The notes beneath the pieces are model-generated. The model saw only the letters and a list, made by a program, of their open reading frames with translations. It made no database searches and was not told the DNA's origin. This document shows positions 9,450-20,235 of a DNA stretch of 64,000 nt, piece after piece. The stretch comes from Trichobilharzia szidati (Eukaryota > Platyhelminthes > Trematoda > Strigeidida > Schistosomatidae). The position numbers were made by a program, and so were the translations under genes. Positions within the stretch are counted from its first letter, which is position 1; every line of letters starts with the position of its first letter. The DNA is taken from assembly GCA_944472155.2 (NCBI GenBank), contig OX235272.1, positions 14,740,354 to 14,804,353 of the forward strand, read 5' to 3'.

Positions 9450-10768
9450 TGTAGTGCACCCGCATCCACTAAGCACGCTTGATACATGCACAAGTTTAGG
9501 TCAAATAAAGATCCCTAGCCACGTCTCCAGCTCAACTAAAAATAAAAATGCCTTAGCCTATAGCAAATCCAGCACTCCAACGTTTAATTCTTCACCGAAA
9601 ACAGCACACACCAACTCGATAGACATAGATGAGGATGATGTAGAAACCCCTCTTAACATAGGGTCGTCATGTCAAACAGTACTACTGGGTGCTGAACCAC
9701 ATTCGGGGCTGATTAACGAACTTAAATACTTCAAATGCTATTTCAAATCTCATCTTTACCTGATCCTCATAAATTCTAGATCTGTTCTTAATAAACTACC
9801 GATGCTCAGAGCATTCACAGTAATATACAAACCCCCTATAATTGTCACCACTGTATCCTGGTGTAATTCGAACATACTGGATGAGGAGATAAGCTTAGAT
9901 AACTACACACACTTTCGGTGTGACAGGGAAGGTGGTAAGGGAGGGGGTTGTCTCATGTACTTTCTGAATGCACTTACTGTATCACAGCTAGAAAGTAGTA
10001 CACTTAACATGCCTGAGACTTTATGGGTTAACATACACTTAAATAACGCAATAGCATTAATTGGATGCACCTACAGAGCACCTGTGCGTCGGTGGCATAG
10101 CGGTTATGATGCTCGCCGACCATGCACATGGTCCGGGGTTCGATCCCCGGCAGACGCACTCCTTCACCTCGCTAAGCCAGAAATAATACTGGTAAAGTGG
10201 AAAGGTTGGACGTGAGGCTAGCAACCTCATCCTGTAAAAATAAACACCGCTAAAGAAACTTCAAGCCACTAGCTTGAAGCCCTATGTTCCACTGGGAACG
10301 TGAAGGAATAACAACAGAGCACCTGGTACCTTTAATAATTACGAGACCCAACTTACTAACACTCTGGAACAGTTACCCACCCTACACTACGACCATAAGA
10401 TCCTATGTGGAGACTTTAGCTTAGCAGAAATCGACTGGGAAATACCCACAGGCCCAACTAAATTTGATTAGTTCTTAGGCACACTGGATATACTTGGCTG
10501 GAAACGAATTGTTACAACTCCTATAAGAGGTAATAACGTACTAGACTTAATCTTCTGCCACGATATAAGTCCCCTTTCTACCCTAGTAGGTTCTGAGTTT
10601 CCAGGGAGTGACCACAAAACAGTGCTGTGTGCACTGCCACTTCCGTCAAGTAGCAATGCAGCCCATACCCCTACTTCGCAACAAATAACTTACAGGAACT
10701 ACAGTGAGGCAGACTGGACTCCAGTGAAATCAGTGCTAAGATCCTCAGAATGGAGAGAGTGCTTCTAT
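9450..10768 (+). pseudogene. CR1-like copy B(+), ORF2 endonuclease part, SINE-disrupted, ends at gap
   Basis: This is the continuation of copy B ORF2 after element A. It encodes the N-terminal region and endonuclease (INSRSVLNKLPML, then a TLWVNIHL segment), and is interrupted at 10085-10313 by a SINE that brings in a stop. After the SINE the endonuclease resumes, with a TAG codon near 10468, a GSDHK-type motif just before 10622, and the LRSSEWRE segment just before the gap. In this copy the endonuclease reads ITTVSWC where element A has IITETWC, so an active-site glutamate appears lost. The piece mirrors 12515-13830 at about 97-98% identity by eye. Confidence 0.8.
10085..10313 (+). mobile_element. 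tRNA-headed SINE with RTE-like 3' end, 12-bp TSD
   Basis: A 229-bp SINE sits in the endonuclease region between exact copies of ACAGAGCACCTG (10073-10084 and 10314-10325). Element A has only one copy of this string at the same site, which proves the insertion. The head contains Pol III promoter-like boxes (A box GGTGGCATAGCGG, B box GGTTCGATCCC). The 3' part (CCCTATGTTCCACTGGGAAC) closely resembles the 3' ends of the RTE elements at 33653 and 36411. It is presumably mobilised by RTE machinery. The same insertion with the same duplication is found at 12971-13201. Confidence 0.88.
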
Positions 10769-11267
10769 NNNNNNNNNNNNNNNNNNNNNNNNNNNNNNNN
10801 NNNNNNNNNNNNNNNNNNNNNNNNNNNNNNNNNNNNNNNNNNNNNNNNNNNNNNNNNNNNNNNNNNNNNNNNNNNNNNNNNNNNNNNNNNNNNNNNNNNN
10901 NNNNNNNNNNNNNNNNNNNNNNNNNNNNNNNNNNNNNNNNNNNNNNNNNNNNNNNNNNNNNNNNNNNNNNNNNNNNNNNNNNNNNNNNNNNNNNNNNNNN
11001 NNNNNNNNNNNNNNNNNNNNNNNNNNNNNNNNNNNNNNNNNNNNNNNNNNNNNNNNNNNNNNNNNNNNNNNNNNNNNNNNNNNNNNNNNNNNNNNNNNNN
11101 NNNNNNNNNNNNNNNNNNNNNNNNNNNNNNNNNNNNNNNNNNNNNNNNNNNNNNNNNNNNNNNNNNNNNNNNNNNNNNNNNNNNNNNNNNNNNNNNNNNN
11201 NNNNNNNNNNNNNNNNNNNNNNNNNNNNNNNNNNNNNNNNNNNNNNNNNNNNNNNNNNNNNNNNNNN
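10769..11267. other. Assembly gap (about 500 N)
   Basis: This is a run of 499 N by my count. A round gap length near 500 is typical of scaffolding joins rather than a measured distance. The sequences on either side are inverted copies of one another, so order and orientation across the join are doubtful. Apparent ORFs through the N run are meaningless. Confidence 0.97.
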
Positions 11268-11372
11268 AATTATTAAATATGCTTACTAATCGTATATGTA
11301 AATTATCATATTGATGATGCCTGTAAACTGGCGTCCCTCATGTACAAAATGAGAATATACTATTATTTATTT
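11268..11372 (+). mobile_element. CR1-like 3' tail
   Basis: This is the last about 105 bp of a CR1-like 3' UTR: GATGATGCCTGTAAACTGG, then CCTCATG...ATGAG and a TATT-rich tail. It matches the ends at 17230-17335 and 20600-20725. It abuts the minus-strand copy B at about 11373, and may be the 3' end of copy B(+) whose middle lies in the gap, or a separate insertion. Confidence 0.65.
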
Positions 11373-13967
11373 AATACATGACTATGAAGAAGTTTGCATG
11401 GAGCGCAGTCTTACAGTTTTTCCTAGATACTGTGCACGTTTGTTTACGAAGGTTGTAAGAGCCTTCCGGTGATTCAATCCATCCTAATGATGGGTTACGT
11501 ATTCCTAAGAAGTTCAGATTACTTATTAGAAGCAAATGGTCAACGCGGTCAAAGGCTTTGGAGATTTCGAAGTAGACGACTAGTACTAGTTGTTGTTTGT
11601 CTCGGCTGCTAGTTATATAGTTGAAGAAGTCAAGGTGACAGGTAATGCATGATTTGGATTTTAGGAATCCATGTTGGTTGGGACTTAGAATATTGCAGCT
11701 GAGCATATGTTTGAGAATATCATCTTTAACTATTCTTTCAATAATTCTAGATACTATGGGTGTAATATTGATTGGCCTATAGCTGTTGACTTCAGTTGTT
11801 GATCCGGATTTGTGTCTGGGTACTATAAATGTGGTTTTCCATTTATCTGGGTAGGTATGGTTTTCTAGGGACATTGTAAAGATCTTAAATAATAAAAAGG
11901 AAATGTCAGAACCACCGTGTTTATAAAGATACGATGGTATACCGTCAGTAACAGCATTACTAGAGCTTTTAAGGGTATTAATGGCTTGGCTAATATTAGA
12001 ATAAGTGAAATGAACTGTACTGATTTGTTTCAGCGTTGAAGAAGAAGGGAGTTCTATTGTAGATTGTAAACCGAGAAGTGGACTTGTGGGATTAAGGTAG
12101 TTAGCTGCAAACGTCTCGTTAAACAGTTCACACATGTCTGCATGTTTGCTGTATAGTTTGCCCTTGTTTATAAGGAGAGAAATTTTATGACTGGCGATTC
12201 ATTCGTTTCTTTAGGATTTCTGTGAGAGCACCTACTCTGGTGGTGCTGGCTAGTGCGGTGCATTCTTCATTTCTCATACGCAAGTTATGAGCTTGCGAGA
12301 TGGAGCTAAGAGTACTAAGTATTGACCCTAGTGTACTAAAGTCGTGTCGTCTGAAGTAACTTGTTGACAGTCTCTTCAGTTTCCTACGATCCTTTGGCTT
12401 TATGAATGTATTTCTATGTGGGGAAAACTTTAGTGTTTGAAGTGGGATGACAGCATCTAAGCATGTGTTGGGGTTAAAGTAAAAGATATCTAGAGCTTTC
12501 GAGAGGCTATCAGTATAGAAGCACTCTCTCCATTCTGAGGATCTTAGCACTGATTTCACTGGAGTCCAGTCTGCCTTACTGTAGTTCCTGTAAGTTATTT
12601 GTTGTGAAGTAGGGGTATGGGTTGCATTGCTACTTGACGGAAGTGGCAGTGCACACAACACTGTTTTGTGGTCACTCCCTGGAAACTCAGAACCTATTAG
12701 GGTAGAAAGGGGACTTATATTGTGGCAGAAGATTAAGTCTAGTACGTTATTACCTCTTGTAGGGGTTGTAACAGTTTGTTTCCAGCCAAGTATATCCAGT
12801 GTGCCTAAGAACTTATCAAATTTAGTTGGGCCTGTGGGTATTTCCCAGTTGATTTCTGGTAAGCTAAAGTCTCCACATAGGATCTTATGATCGTAGTGTA
12901 TGGTGGGTAACTGTTCCAGAGTGTTAGTAAGTTGGGTCTCGTAATTACTAAAGGTACCAGGTGCTCTGTTGTTATTCCTTCACGTTCCCAGTGGAACATA
13001 GGGCTTCAAGCTAGTGGCTTGAAGTTTCTTTAGCAGTGTTTATTTTTACAGGATGAGGTTGCTAGCCTCACGTCCAACCTTTCCACTTTACCAGTATTAT
13101 TTCTGGCTTAGCGAGGTGAAGGAGTGCGTCGTTGGCCGGGGATCGAACCCCGGACCATGTGCATGGTCGGTGAGCATCATAACCGCTATGCCACCGACGC
13201 ACAGGTGCTCTGTAGGTGCATCCAATTAATGCTATTGCGTTATTTAAGTGTATGTTAACCCATAAAGTCTCAGGCATGTTAAGTGTACTACTTTCTAGCT
13301 GTGATACAGTAAGTGCATTCAGAAAGTACATGAGACAACCCCCTCCCTTACCACCTTCCCTGTCACACCGAAAGTGTGTGTAGTTATCTAAGCTTATCTC
13401 CTCGTCCAGTATGTTCGAATTACACCAGGATTTAGTGATGACAATTATAGGGGGTTTGTATATTACTGTGAATGCTCTGAGCATCGGTAGTTTGTTAAGA
13501 ACAGATCTAGAATTTATGAGGATCAGGTAAAGATCAGATTTGAAATAGCATTTGAAGTATTTAAGTTCGTTAATCAGCCCCGAATGTGGTTCAGCACCCA
13601 GTAGTACTGTTTGACATGACGACCCTATGTTAAGAGGGGTTTCTACATCATCCTCATCTATGTCTATCGAGTTGGTGTGTGCTGTTTTCGGTGAAGAATT
13701 AAACGTTGGAGTACTGGATTTGCTATAGGCTACGGCATTTTTATTTTTAGTTAAGCTAGAAACGGGGGTAGGGATCTTTACTTGACCTAAATTTGTGCAT
13801 GTATCAAGCGTGCTTAGTGGATGCGGGTGCACTACACTGCTCCTATTTTTATGCAAGGGGGGAGCCAGCACTAGTTGTTTAGGAGTGTCAACATCCCTAC
13901 CAGCTGTTTTTTCAACGCTGACAGGGACGCAGGGGATAAAAAATGATTGGGACCTTGTGAAGACCAT
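11373..13967 (-). pseudogene. CR1-like ORF2 pseudogene of copy B(-)
   Basis: ORF2 starts at the ATG at 13967, which overlaps ORF1 as in element A. It reads the endonuclease region until the SINE at 12971-13201 and then continues (12661-12185 and 12135-11371). The reverse transcriptase has NSYRPINITP and YFEISKAFDRVDH; in the latter an E replaces the usual D of YFD, a catalytic aspartate in this family. After LGWI the reading jumps to a C-terminal segment (EGSYNLRKQTC), so the region with the FADD motif is deleted (about 780 bp relative to element A). A frame break near 12150-12185 is also seen. It is non-functional. Confidence 0.82.
12971..13201 (-). mobile_element. tRNA-headed SINE with RTE-like 3' end (mirror of 10085-10313)
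   Basis: This is the same SINE at the same nucleotide of copy B, on the opposite strand, with the same 12-bp duplication (12959-12970 and 13202-13213). It differs from the other copy by a few bases near the B-box side. A shared insertion point with a shared duplication means the two copy B sequences descend from one SINE-bearing ancestor: alleles, a segmental duplicate, or copies of a SINE-bearing source element. Confidence 0.88.
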
Positions 13968-15423
13968 GGTTTATTATTCCACCTATTGTTAGGTACTAGT
14001 TGTGTCCTTGTATGGGTTTCGTGTGTACTGCTTTGTGGGTTAGTTCCCAGCAGACTTGTACCATATATCCGATCAAAATTTATTTGTGTGCTATACTGTG
14101 AATACCCTGAGTTGTTGGTGGTCGAGTTCTGACTATTGCTACTTGTACTTTTGAGGGTGGCATTGTTGTGGCGTTGGTTATCAGTTTGTGCCATGGTGCT
14201 ATTTCGCACGTTTTGGGTGCCAATACCATTGACCATTGTTGTTGTTGGCATGAACTGGGGTCATATTTTCCTGTTTTTACCAATGGACTTATGGCTAAGA
14301 GAGGACAGGGTTGACTTGCGGGGGATTTCGACATTTTTTCTGGGATTATTTAGTGACATGTCTATATCTACGGTGATAGGTGGTATGGTTTTAATAGCTA
14401 TTTGATTACAATTTAGTGACCTTTCGGTTGGTGTCGCTCTCTGAGAGGATAATTCTGTGTGGTTTGAGAGGGGTGGTTGCGGTGGATTCCACGGTATCTC
14501 TCAAAGGGTTGTGTATGATTGCTGCTTGCAATGCCCTGTTATTTATTTCACAATTAGGCTTAGTGTGATAATTGTATGCGCGCCTTTCTATGACTGTCTT
14601 GTGCACCGCAACCTTTATTAGTTTGTAGTTTCTTCCTTGCGAAAGGGCGTGTTGCAAGTGGATGAATTTTCTGGCGTCTGTCGGTGTTTCGAAGTGAAAG
14701 CGAATAGGACAACACTTTTCATGTTGACTCTTCTTCAGCCTATAGCACTTAGTCTTGGAGTTGGACATTTTCGCCTCACTAAGTAAGATGCGCTGTACCT
14801 TTTTAAGTGCCTCATTGTCCGGAACGTTGTAGACAAAAGCATTTAGTTTAGCGTCGAGTCGTTTTGTTACTTCTGTAGTAACAAAGTTAATCAGGTTATC
14901 TACTTTAGATACCGATTCCGTGTCAAGTTTGTTAAGGTCTACAGTTTTCATGAGGATAGTTAAAGGTGTCAGTTCACAGACATGCGATGTGATATCGCTG
15001 ATTTGATCTGATAATTTGGATATTTTGGTATTGGTATCAGAAATTCCAGGATTTACTGGCTTATTGTTTTTGTTTCTCTTAACTCGGCCTTAAGTTCTCC
15101 TATAGACAACTTTAGAAGTTCTGTTTCTGAAGATAGTACTGAAACAGAGCTTGGAGGCTGGAGTTTTTCGATAAGCACATAAGGTGTAGGAAGGGTTTCT
15201 GTATGAGCAGAGGGTACTGAATTTTTAGGAGTAGTGCTAATACTAGCTGTCAGTACAGTTTTATCCTCAGTGTCAGCTCGACGTTACGACATACAAGTGA
15301 GTTATGTGGCTCACTATAACCGTTTGTAAGGAGTGTGTTGCTTGATGTAGCAATCAAGGACGTAAAATTAGTCATCAGTTTTACGGGGGATTGAGTTCGT
15401 TGCTTTCAACTTTGATCAACCAT
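13871..15423 (-). pseudogene. CR1-like ORF1 pseudogene of copy B(-)
   Basis: The ATG at 15423 aligns with the start of element A ORF1 (MV followed by a QRTQSP/PRTQSP stretch), but codon 6 is a stop and further breaks lie between 15400 and 14951. From 14951 to about 14406 the reading is open and carries the IPDNE-type RNA-binding segment with CCPIRFHFE. After a stop near 14406 the C-terminal third (14251-13871) is open and ends LVGMLTLLNN. It shares its ORF2 overlap with the other copies. It is a decayed copy with no expected product. Confidence 0.8.
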
Positions 15424-15548
15424 AACTATTTGCTATAAGAGTTAATGGTTATAGGTATGGAGGAGGTAGAGTACTTGTGCAAGTATTACAACAGGATAAA
15501 TTTTATGTAACGAATCACGCAAAAATGTAACGCAAACGTTGAACGTAC

Positions 15549-15894
15549 CGCGTTGAGGAGAACTGTAACAACAGAAGACAAGGGCCAGGCAACAGATCGT
15601 TTATTAAGGAAATCAACGCATATTTATATATGTTTTCATGTACATTATTATGGATAGTTAAGCAAACAAACACAGTCTTCCGATTGGTTGTTTCTCACGT
15701 AAAGTTAATCTTTCATCTCTTTGTGACTGTTTCTTGAATGTCAGATCATCTATATGTTAACTGTATCCGCCTACGTAAAGTCTGCTGTAGTCGGTTTTGA
15801 ATCAATCTTTGTTCAAATTTTCTCACGACAAATCTTGAAAACGTAAACATTGACGTAAATTACTGTCTACCAATTTGGCTGGTAGACACCTCTC
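15549..15894. other. Unassigned interval
   Basis: AT-rich sequence lies between the 5' end of copy B(-) and the next CR1-like fragment. It contains a GTAGACAC/CTACC-type short inverted pair near 15880, but no convincing ORF, exon or repeat head. Confidence 0.5.
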
Positions 15895-16782
15895 ACCACA
15901 GAACTACTATCGTTTGCAAACTCTTGTAGTTTGTCATTAAGCACCTTTTCGAAGGAGGCCAATGTATTTTGCTTGACGCATTTCCACTGGTAGTTTATTC
16001 CATATCTGTGCATACCTAATCAAGTAAAACTTTTACCTGGTGGCTGTTTTTTCATTGTTCGATAGCTACTGTACACTTAGTATGTCTTAGTTTGTAGCCA
16101 TTGTCATCTGAAAGTCGAGTGCCATTAGTAGAGGTAAAAACTAGGTGGTTTGGAAGCTTATAGTAAAGTTTTAAGTTTAGTCTCAGGCGTCTTAGCCATA
16201 GTGTTTCTAGTCCTAGGGTATCACATCTAGTGGAGTAGTTCGTACCATCTATGCAAAGTATGCAGAGCCAGCCACATTTTTAGACATAAAACTGGAGTTG
16301 CCAGGTGTCACACCATCTATCCATTTTTTCTAACTCTTGCTGTATGGCGTTTACTGTTATTCCAAGATCTGTGTGCTTGCATTTATAGGTCACTTTTAAG
16401 TCATCTGCATATAGTATTGGTTTACCTACACTAAAGCATTCACAGATACTGTTTATATATATATTATGAATAGGAGTAGGCCTAATACATTTCCCTGGAT
16501 TAAATCACTACTTACTGGTTTAGGCCTTGAGATTATCGAGCCAAACTTCGTTGTCTAACTTCGACCACGAAGAAATGATTTTATCCAGCTCAGGAGAGGG
16601 TCACATATTCCTAGTGAGCATAACCTGCTGACTAGCAGATTATGGCGAACTCTGTCGAAGGCTTTTGTTATATCGAAATATAGCACAATTACCAGTTCTC
16701 TGTTGTCCCTGCTTCGTGTAACTTCGTTGAAAAAGTCTATGTGACAGGTCACACATGATCTCTTTTTGAGGAATCCGTGTTG
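15895..16782 (-). pseudogene. CR1-like family C ORF2 fragment (reverse transcriptase to C-terminus)
   Basis: This minus-strand fragment corresponds to about 1190-2330 of the family C insert. The start of the reverse transcriptase is open (16752-16555: HIDFFNEVTRS, YFDITKAFDRVRH, LLSWIKSFLRG), and YADD is still recognisable near 16400. About 330 bp between the catalytic region and the C-terminus are deleted, and stops are present. It retains an ETLWLRRL-type stretch near 16190 that is lost in the copy at 250-2385. It is truncated at both ends, so it is a relic. Confidence 0.8.
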
Positions 16783-17340
16783 TGATGGATTGAAAGCTGG
16801 TTTTCCTTTAAAATATTCAAAACATTTCTAAAAACAGCATCCATTGCTGTCAGTTGCATTTTCTATACCTCAGCTGCAATTTATGCAGGAGTTAAAGTAA
16901 ATAAATTCCACTTCGCACATGTTTCGTCTACATAACCCAAACCCAGACATGAAATGTGTTGATAATTACTCAAAATACGCTACTTATAAATGCAAGTTTC
17001 TCCCACTTAAACCCAAAGTACTTGTTCTACTGAGACAATATTTCTATATTTCTTGATGTGCTCCACTTAATGACTAGTTATCATTTTGTTTCCACAAACC
17101 AAAGACAAAACGACTGCAACCATGTAATTTCACCATAAACCAAATTTATGTAATTTAAATAATACTTATCCATGCCTGTACAATTGATGTGTCCTACATA
17201 GGTAGGAAAAAATATGTATTATACTAAATTGTTATTAAATATGCTTACTAATCGTATATGTAATTTATCATATTGATGATGCCTGTAAACTGGCGTCCCT
17301 CATGTGCAAAATGAGAATATATTATTATTATTATAAGAAC
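16783..17340 (+). mobile_element. CR1-like 3' UTR fragment with intact 3' tail
   Basis: From about 17030 the sequence follows the 3' UTR of element A (AATATTTCTATATTTCTT, then TTATCCATGCCTGTACAA). It then continues about 110 bp beyond the end of A to GATGATGCCTGTAAACTGG, the CCTCATG...ATGAG hairpin and an (ATT)n tail ending near 17335. The first part (16783-17030) is probably the same UTR but is more diverged. The next 230 bp to 17570 hold nothing recognised. Confidence 0.72.
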
Positions 17341-17570
17341 ACCAAATTTGTCGTCCGACATATAGGATATATTTTGGCACCAGAATTGTGGTACGGTACT
17401 GCTTAGCTACGGATCTCGCACGAACAAATGAAGTTGACAAGACAGTGTGCCAAATTGCGTGGATGCTTGATTGCAAAACCTTAGCAAAGGTAGTCGACTT
17501 AAACAGTGAAGGTCAGAATCCAGTTTCGAGCTAAAAACATCTGACACGGTGCTTATCTGAAACCTATAAT

Positions 17571-18530
17571 TATTTTTATTTGTTTCCTTTAGTTCCTAGA
17601 GGAACATACGGCTTCAGCCGCACGTCTCCATTTAGTTCAGTTCTCTGCCGACGTTTTGACCTGGCTTCACGTCTGCCCACATGCTTTCATCTCCTCTTCG
17701 CATCGCCACCTCATCCATGTCACCCCACCCTCACACTGGCGACCAGCTCGCCACTTCCCATTTGGATTCCACTCTAGCGATGGTCTGGCGTGTGGTGCCA
17801 CTCACTTCATGGTTTTATCAGAGTATGCCTGATCCACCTCTATCTCTTCCTGCATATTTGTTGTACAACTGGTTCCTGGTTGGTTCATTCATTGCCAAAG
17901 ATACCTGTTGCTAATCCTTTCTGGCCATCTAATCTTGAGTGGTATTGAGCGGAGACAGCTATTGATGACGGTCTGTAGTTTGTTCGAAGTGCCTATCGTG
18001 ACGCGCGAAGCCACCGATCCATAGAGTAGCGCTGACTTCACATTGGAGTTAAAAATCTGGATCTTATCTTCGTTTTCATGCTGAGTGCTGTTGGCCTCCA
18101 CACAGACTTGTGAATAGTGATAGCTTGCTTTGCTTTCCCGATCCTCGCTTTGATATCCTCGCCAGTTCTGTCCGCCTGTAGTTGAAAAGATGCTTCCCAG
18201 GTCGGTTGTTGAGTGAGTTTACTTCTTTCAGATCCCTCCCATTTATCCTGATTGTTGTCTGTTGTTGTTGCTGCTGGCCAGGAATCTTCATCACCTCTAT
18301 TTTCTCTATGTTCACCTGAAGTCCTATCTTCTCTCGATACTACTTCTGTCAACTTGTTGCTCTTCATTTGCATATCTCCCAGTTTGTGGGAAATCAGACA
18401 TATATCATAGGCGAAGTCCAGATCCGCCAAGTTTTTTATGTGCGTTCATTTTATACCTTCTTCCTCGCTGCCTACTATCTGTCGCATTATCTAGCCTAAC
18501 ACAATCAGGAAAATCTTTGGAGATAATAAT
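17571..18530 (-). pseudogene. RTE (SR2-like) 3' part, decayed
   Basis: This is the C-terminal region and 3' end of an RTE-clade element. Readable blocks include LDFAYDICLISHKLGDMQ (the FADD-type position), RTGEDIKARIGKAKQA, and FINSCL/IRWPERIS-type blocks in shifted frames. The 3' end at about 17571-17630 has the shared GTTCCTAGAGGAACATA stem and a T-rich tail on plus. A CR1-like 3' UTR (18531-19050) cuts it; the upstream reverse transcriptase probably continues at 20770-21530. Confidence 0.75.
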
Positions 18531-19050
18531 ATTTTCTGCACGTGAGGGACGCCAGTTTACAGGCATCATCAATATGATAAATAACATATGCGATTAGTAA
18601 GTGTACTTAATAATAATATAACAAAATACATATTTATTCCTACCTATGTAGGACACATCAATTGTACAGGCATGGATAAGTATTATTTAAATTACATAAA
18701 TTTGGTTTATGGTGAAATTACATGGTTGCAGTCGTTTTGTCTTTGGTTTGTGGAAACAAAATGATAACTAGTCATTAAGTGGAGCACATCAAGAAATACA
18801 GAAATATTGTCTTCGCATTAACAAAAACCCAAGTATGTTTTGGATGGATTACAAATACTTGGGAGAAAACAAAGCTTGAAGTCATTCCCCAATATAACTT
18901 TGGTGTGTATGGCATCGAGTCTTATTCTTGATTTATATCCAAATGGGGTATTAATTTAAAATAAGTGATGTATTTTTATAGTTTTGTCAGCCTTTTCATA
19001 GTAAGTAACACGAGTCGTGAACTGCACTCAATGCAGACTAATAATAATGG
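18531..19050 (-). mobile_element. CR1-like 3' UTR fragment, minus strand
   Basis: About 520 bp match the last half of the element A 3' UTR in reverse, including the tail hairpin at 18535-18580 next to an ATT-type tail. Only the 3' end is present, so it is a strongly 5'-truncated insertion into the RTE copy that flanks it. Confidence 0.75.
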
Positions 19051-19560
19051 TTTATATTTTCTTATAAACGGGTGTTTACAGTAAATGTATTTCATTTTTA
19101 CAGGCATGATCAGTTATGTTACAAATTACAATCGTGAAGTATTATAAATTAATACTTTCTCAATGGTATAAAGGTATATTCTACAGCTGCCATTCAGGTT
19201 GCGTCGTAGGGGAACTTAATGTGTAATTCACGAGGCAGCTGAAAGATATGGGACCGATAATGTTTGCAGATCGCTTGTCATTGTAAGCGGTCAAATATCT
19301 TCATTCTTTATTATCATTCAAAAAGTCACGTAGAAGCTAAAATGGTGAGAGAAAAAAGAAGAAAAATGACAGCAGCACAGAAGATAGCAAGTGGACTCCT
19401 CAGGGAGTGATTTGTAGATTTATGTATATGTATTCTGTGCAGTAACTATGATTTAATATCAGTAAAAAGTTTGAGCATTGTGGATTAGATCAAATAAAGT
19501 ATAATTATATTTTAATAGTTTACACACAATGATAAGTTTTGTTATTGGTAATATTTCGAG
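19051..19560. other. Unassigned, possibly PLE 3' flank
   Basis: AT-rich sequence lies between the CR1-like fragment and the GIY-YIG reading frame. A short inverted pair (AGATCGCTTGTCATTGTAAGCGGTC, near 19270-19300) and an A/G-rich stretch near 19340-19370 are visible. No ORF is supported. It may be the 3' UTR of the adjacent Penelope-like fragment. Confidence 0.4.
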
Positions 19561-20235
19561 CAAAATTACTGCCCGTGTTCACACCAGTGTTGGAATTGTT
19601 TGATTCACACATTTATGATTTGTACTCGTATATATAGTTCATTATTTTTGCTCATTCATATTTTTTTTGTATTTGAGTTGTATTCCAAGTTCATTCATGT
19701 TTTTGTATCCAGAATTATATTCCAAGTTGTTGATAGTTGTACTGAGTCACCCTTGTTACATGTATCCGGTGTGACTTTAATGAATATCGATTCTGTTATA
19801 AGTCTTTCTTTCCATTTGTTCATGTTAGTTTTTAGAATACACACATTGTCCCAATCGATATTGTGGTTTTTGTCCCATGCATGTGCAGCTATCGATGAAT
19901 TTTTTTCAAGATTTTTGTAGGCTTGTGTTCCTGTTGGTTGACCTTTGGTTAGGCGTTTATGTTCATTCACTCTTATTTTGAGTGATCTGGACGTTTGCCC
20001 CACATATTTAGTCGGACAGTCAGCACAAGATATTTTATAAATCAAGTTGTTTTTATCCATCCTTTTTATGGGATCTTTCAGTTGATTTATTTTATTTTTG
20101 ATTAGATTTGTCGGTTTAAAAGCTGTGTGAATGCTGATACTTTTGAGGTTTCTTTGAATTGCCTCTGATGTACCATTTTTATATGGTATTGTGACTGTTT
20201 TTTTGCATTCTTCCATCTTGTTATTCTCCGGTTTT
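19561..20235 (-). pseudogene. Penelope-like element C-terminus with GIY-YIG endonuclease
   Basis: The open reading 20216-19695 (173 aa) contains IYKISCADCPTKYVGQTSR, then LKIRVNEHKR. This is the GIY-YIG nuclease core of Penelope-like elements, with the C-x2-C typical of that group. The reading then passes to a WN-type C-terminus. The reverse transcriptase part is absent: upstream of 20236 the sequence changes to a CR1-like 3' tail. It represents a PLE family different from the copy at 37665-40018, since the two nuclease regions differ strongly. It is a fragment, not a working element. Confidence 0.82.

Larger units (their letters stand above)
11373..15548 (-). mobile_element. CR1-like copy B(-), decayed, 5' end present
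   Basis: This is a minus-strand CR1-like element running from its 5' end at about 15548 (same start motif as element A) to about 11373, where a foreign 3' tail interrupts it. It carries ORF1 with a stop near codon 6, an ORF2 with a SINE insertion (12971-13201), and an internal deletion in the reverse transcriptase. It has empty sites for both element A (near 13840) and the family C insert (near 14620), so it records the state before those insertions. Confidence 0.82.

Noticed and set aside
10622..11314. Long open frames running through the N gap
   Set aside because: They consist of N-encoded unknown residues and are an artefact of translating the gap.
13795..13992. Plus-strand ORFs opposite copy B ORF1 and ORF2
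   Set aside because: Shadows of the minus-strand element frames, without motifs.
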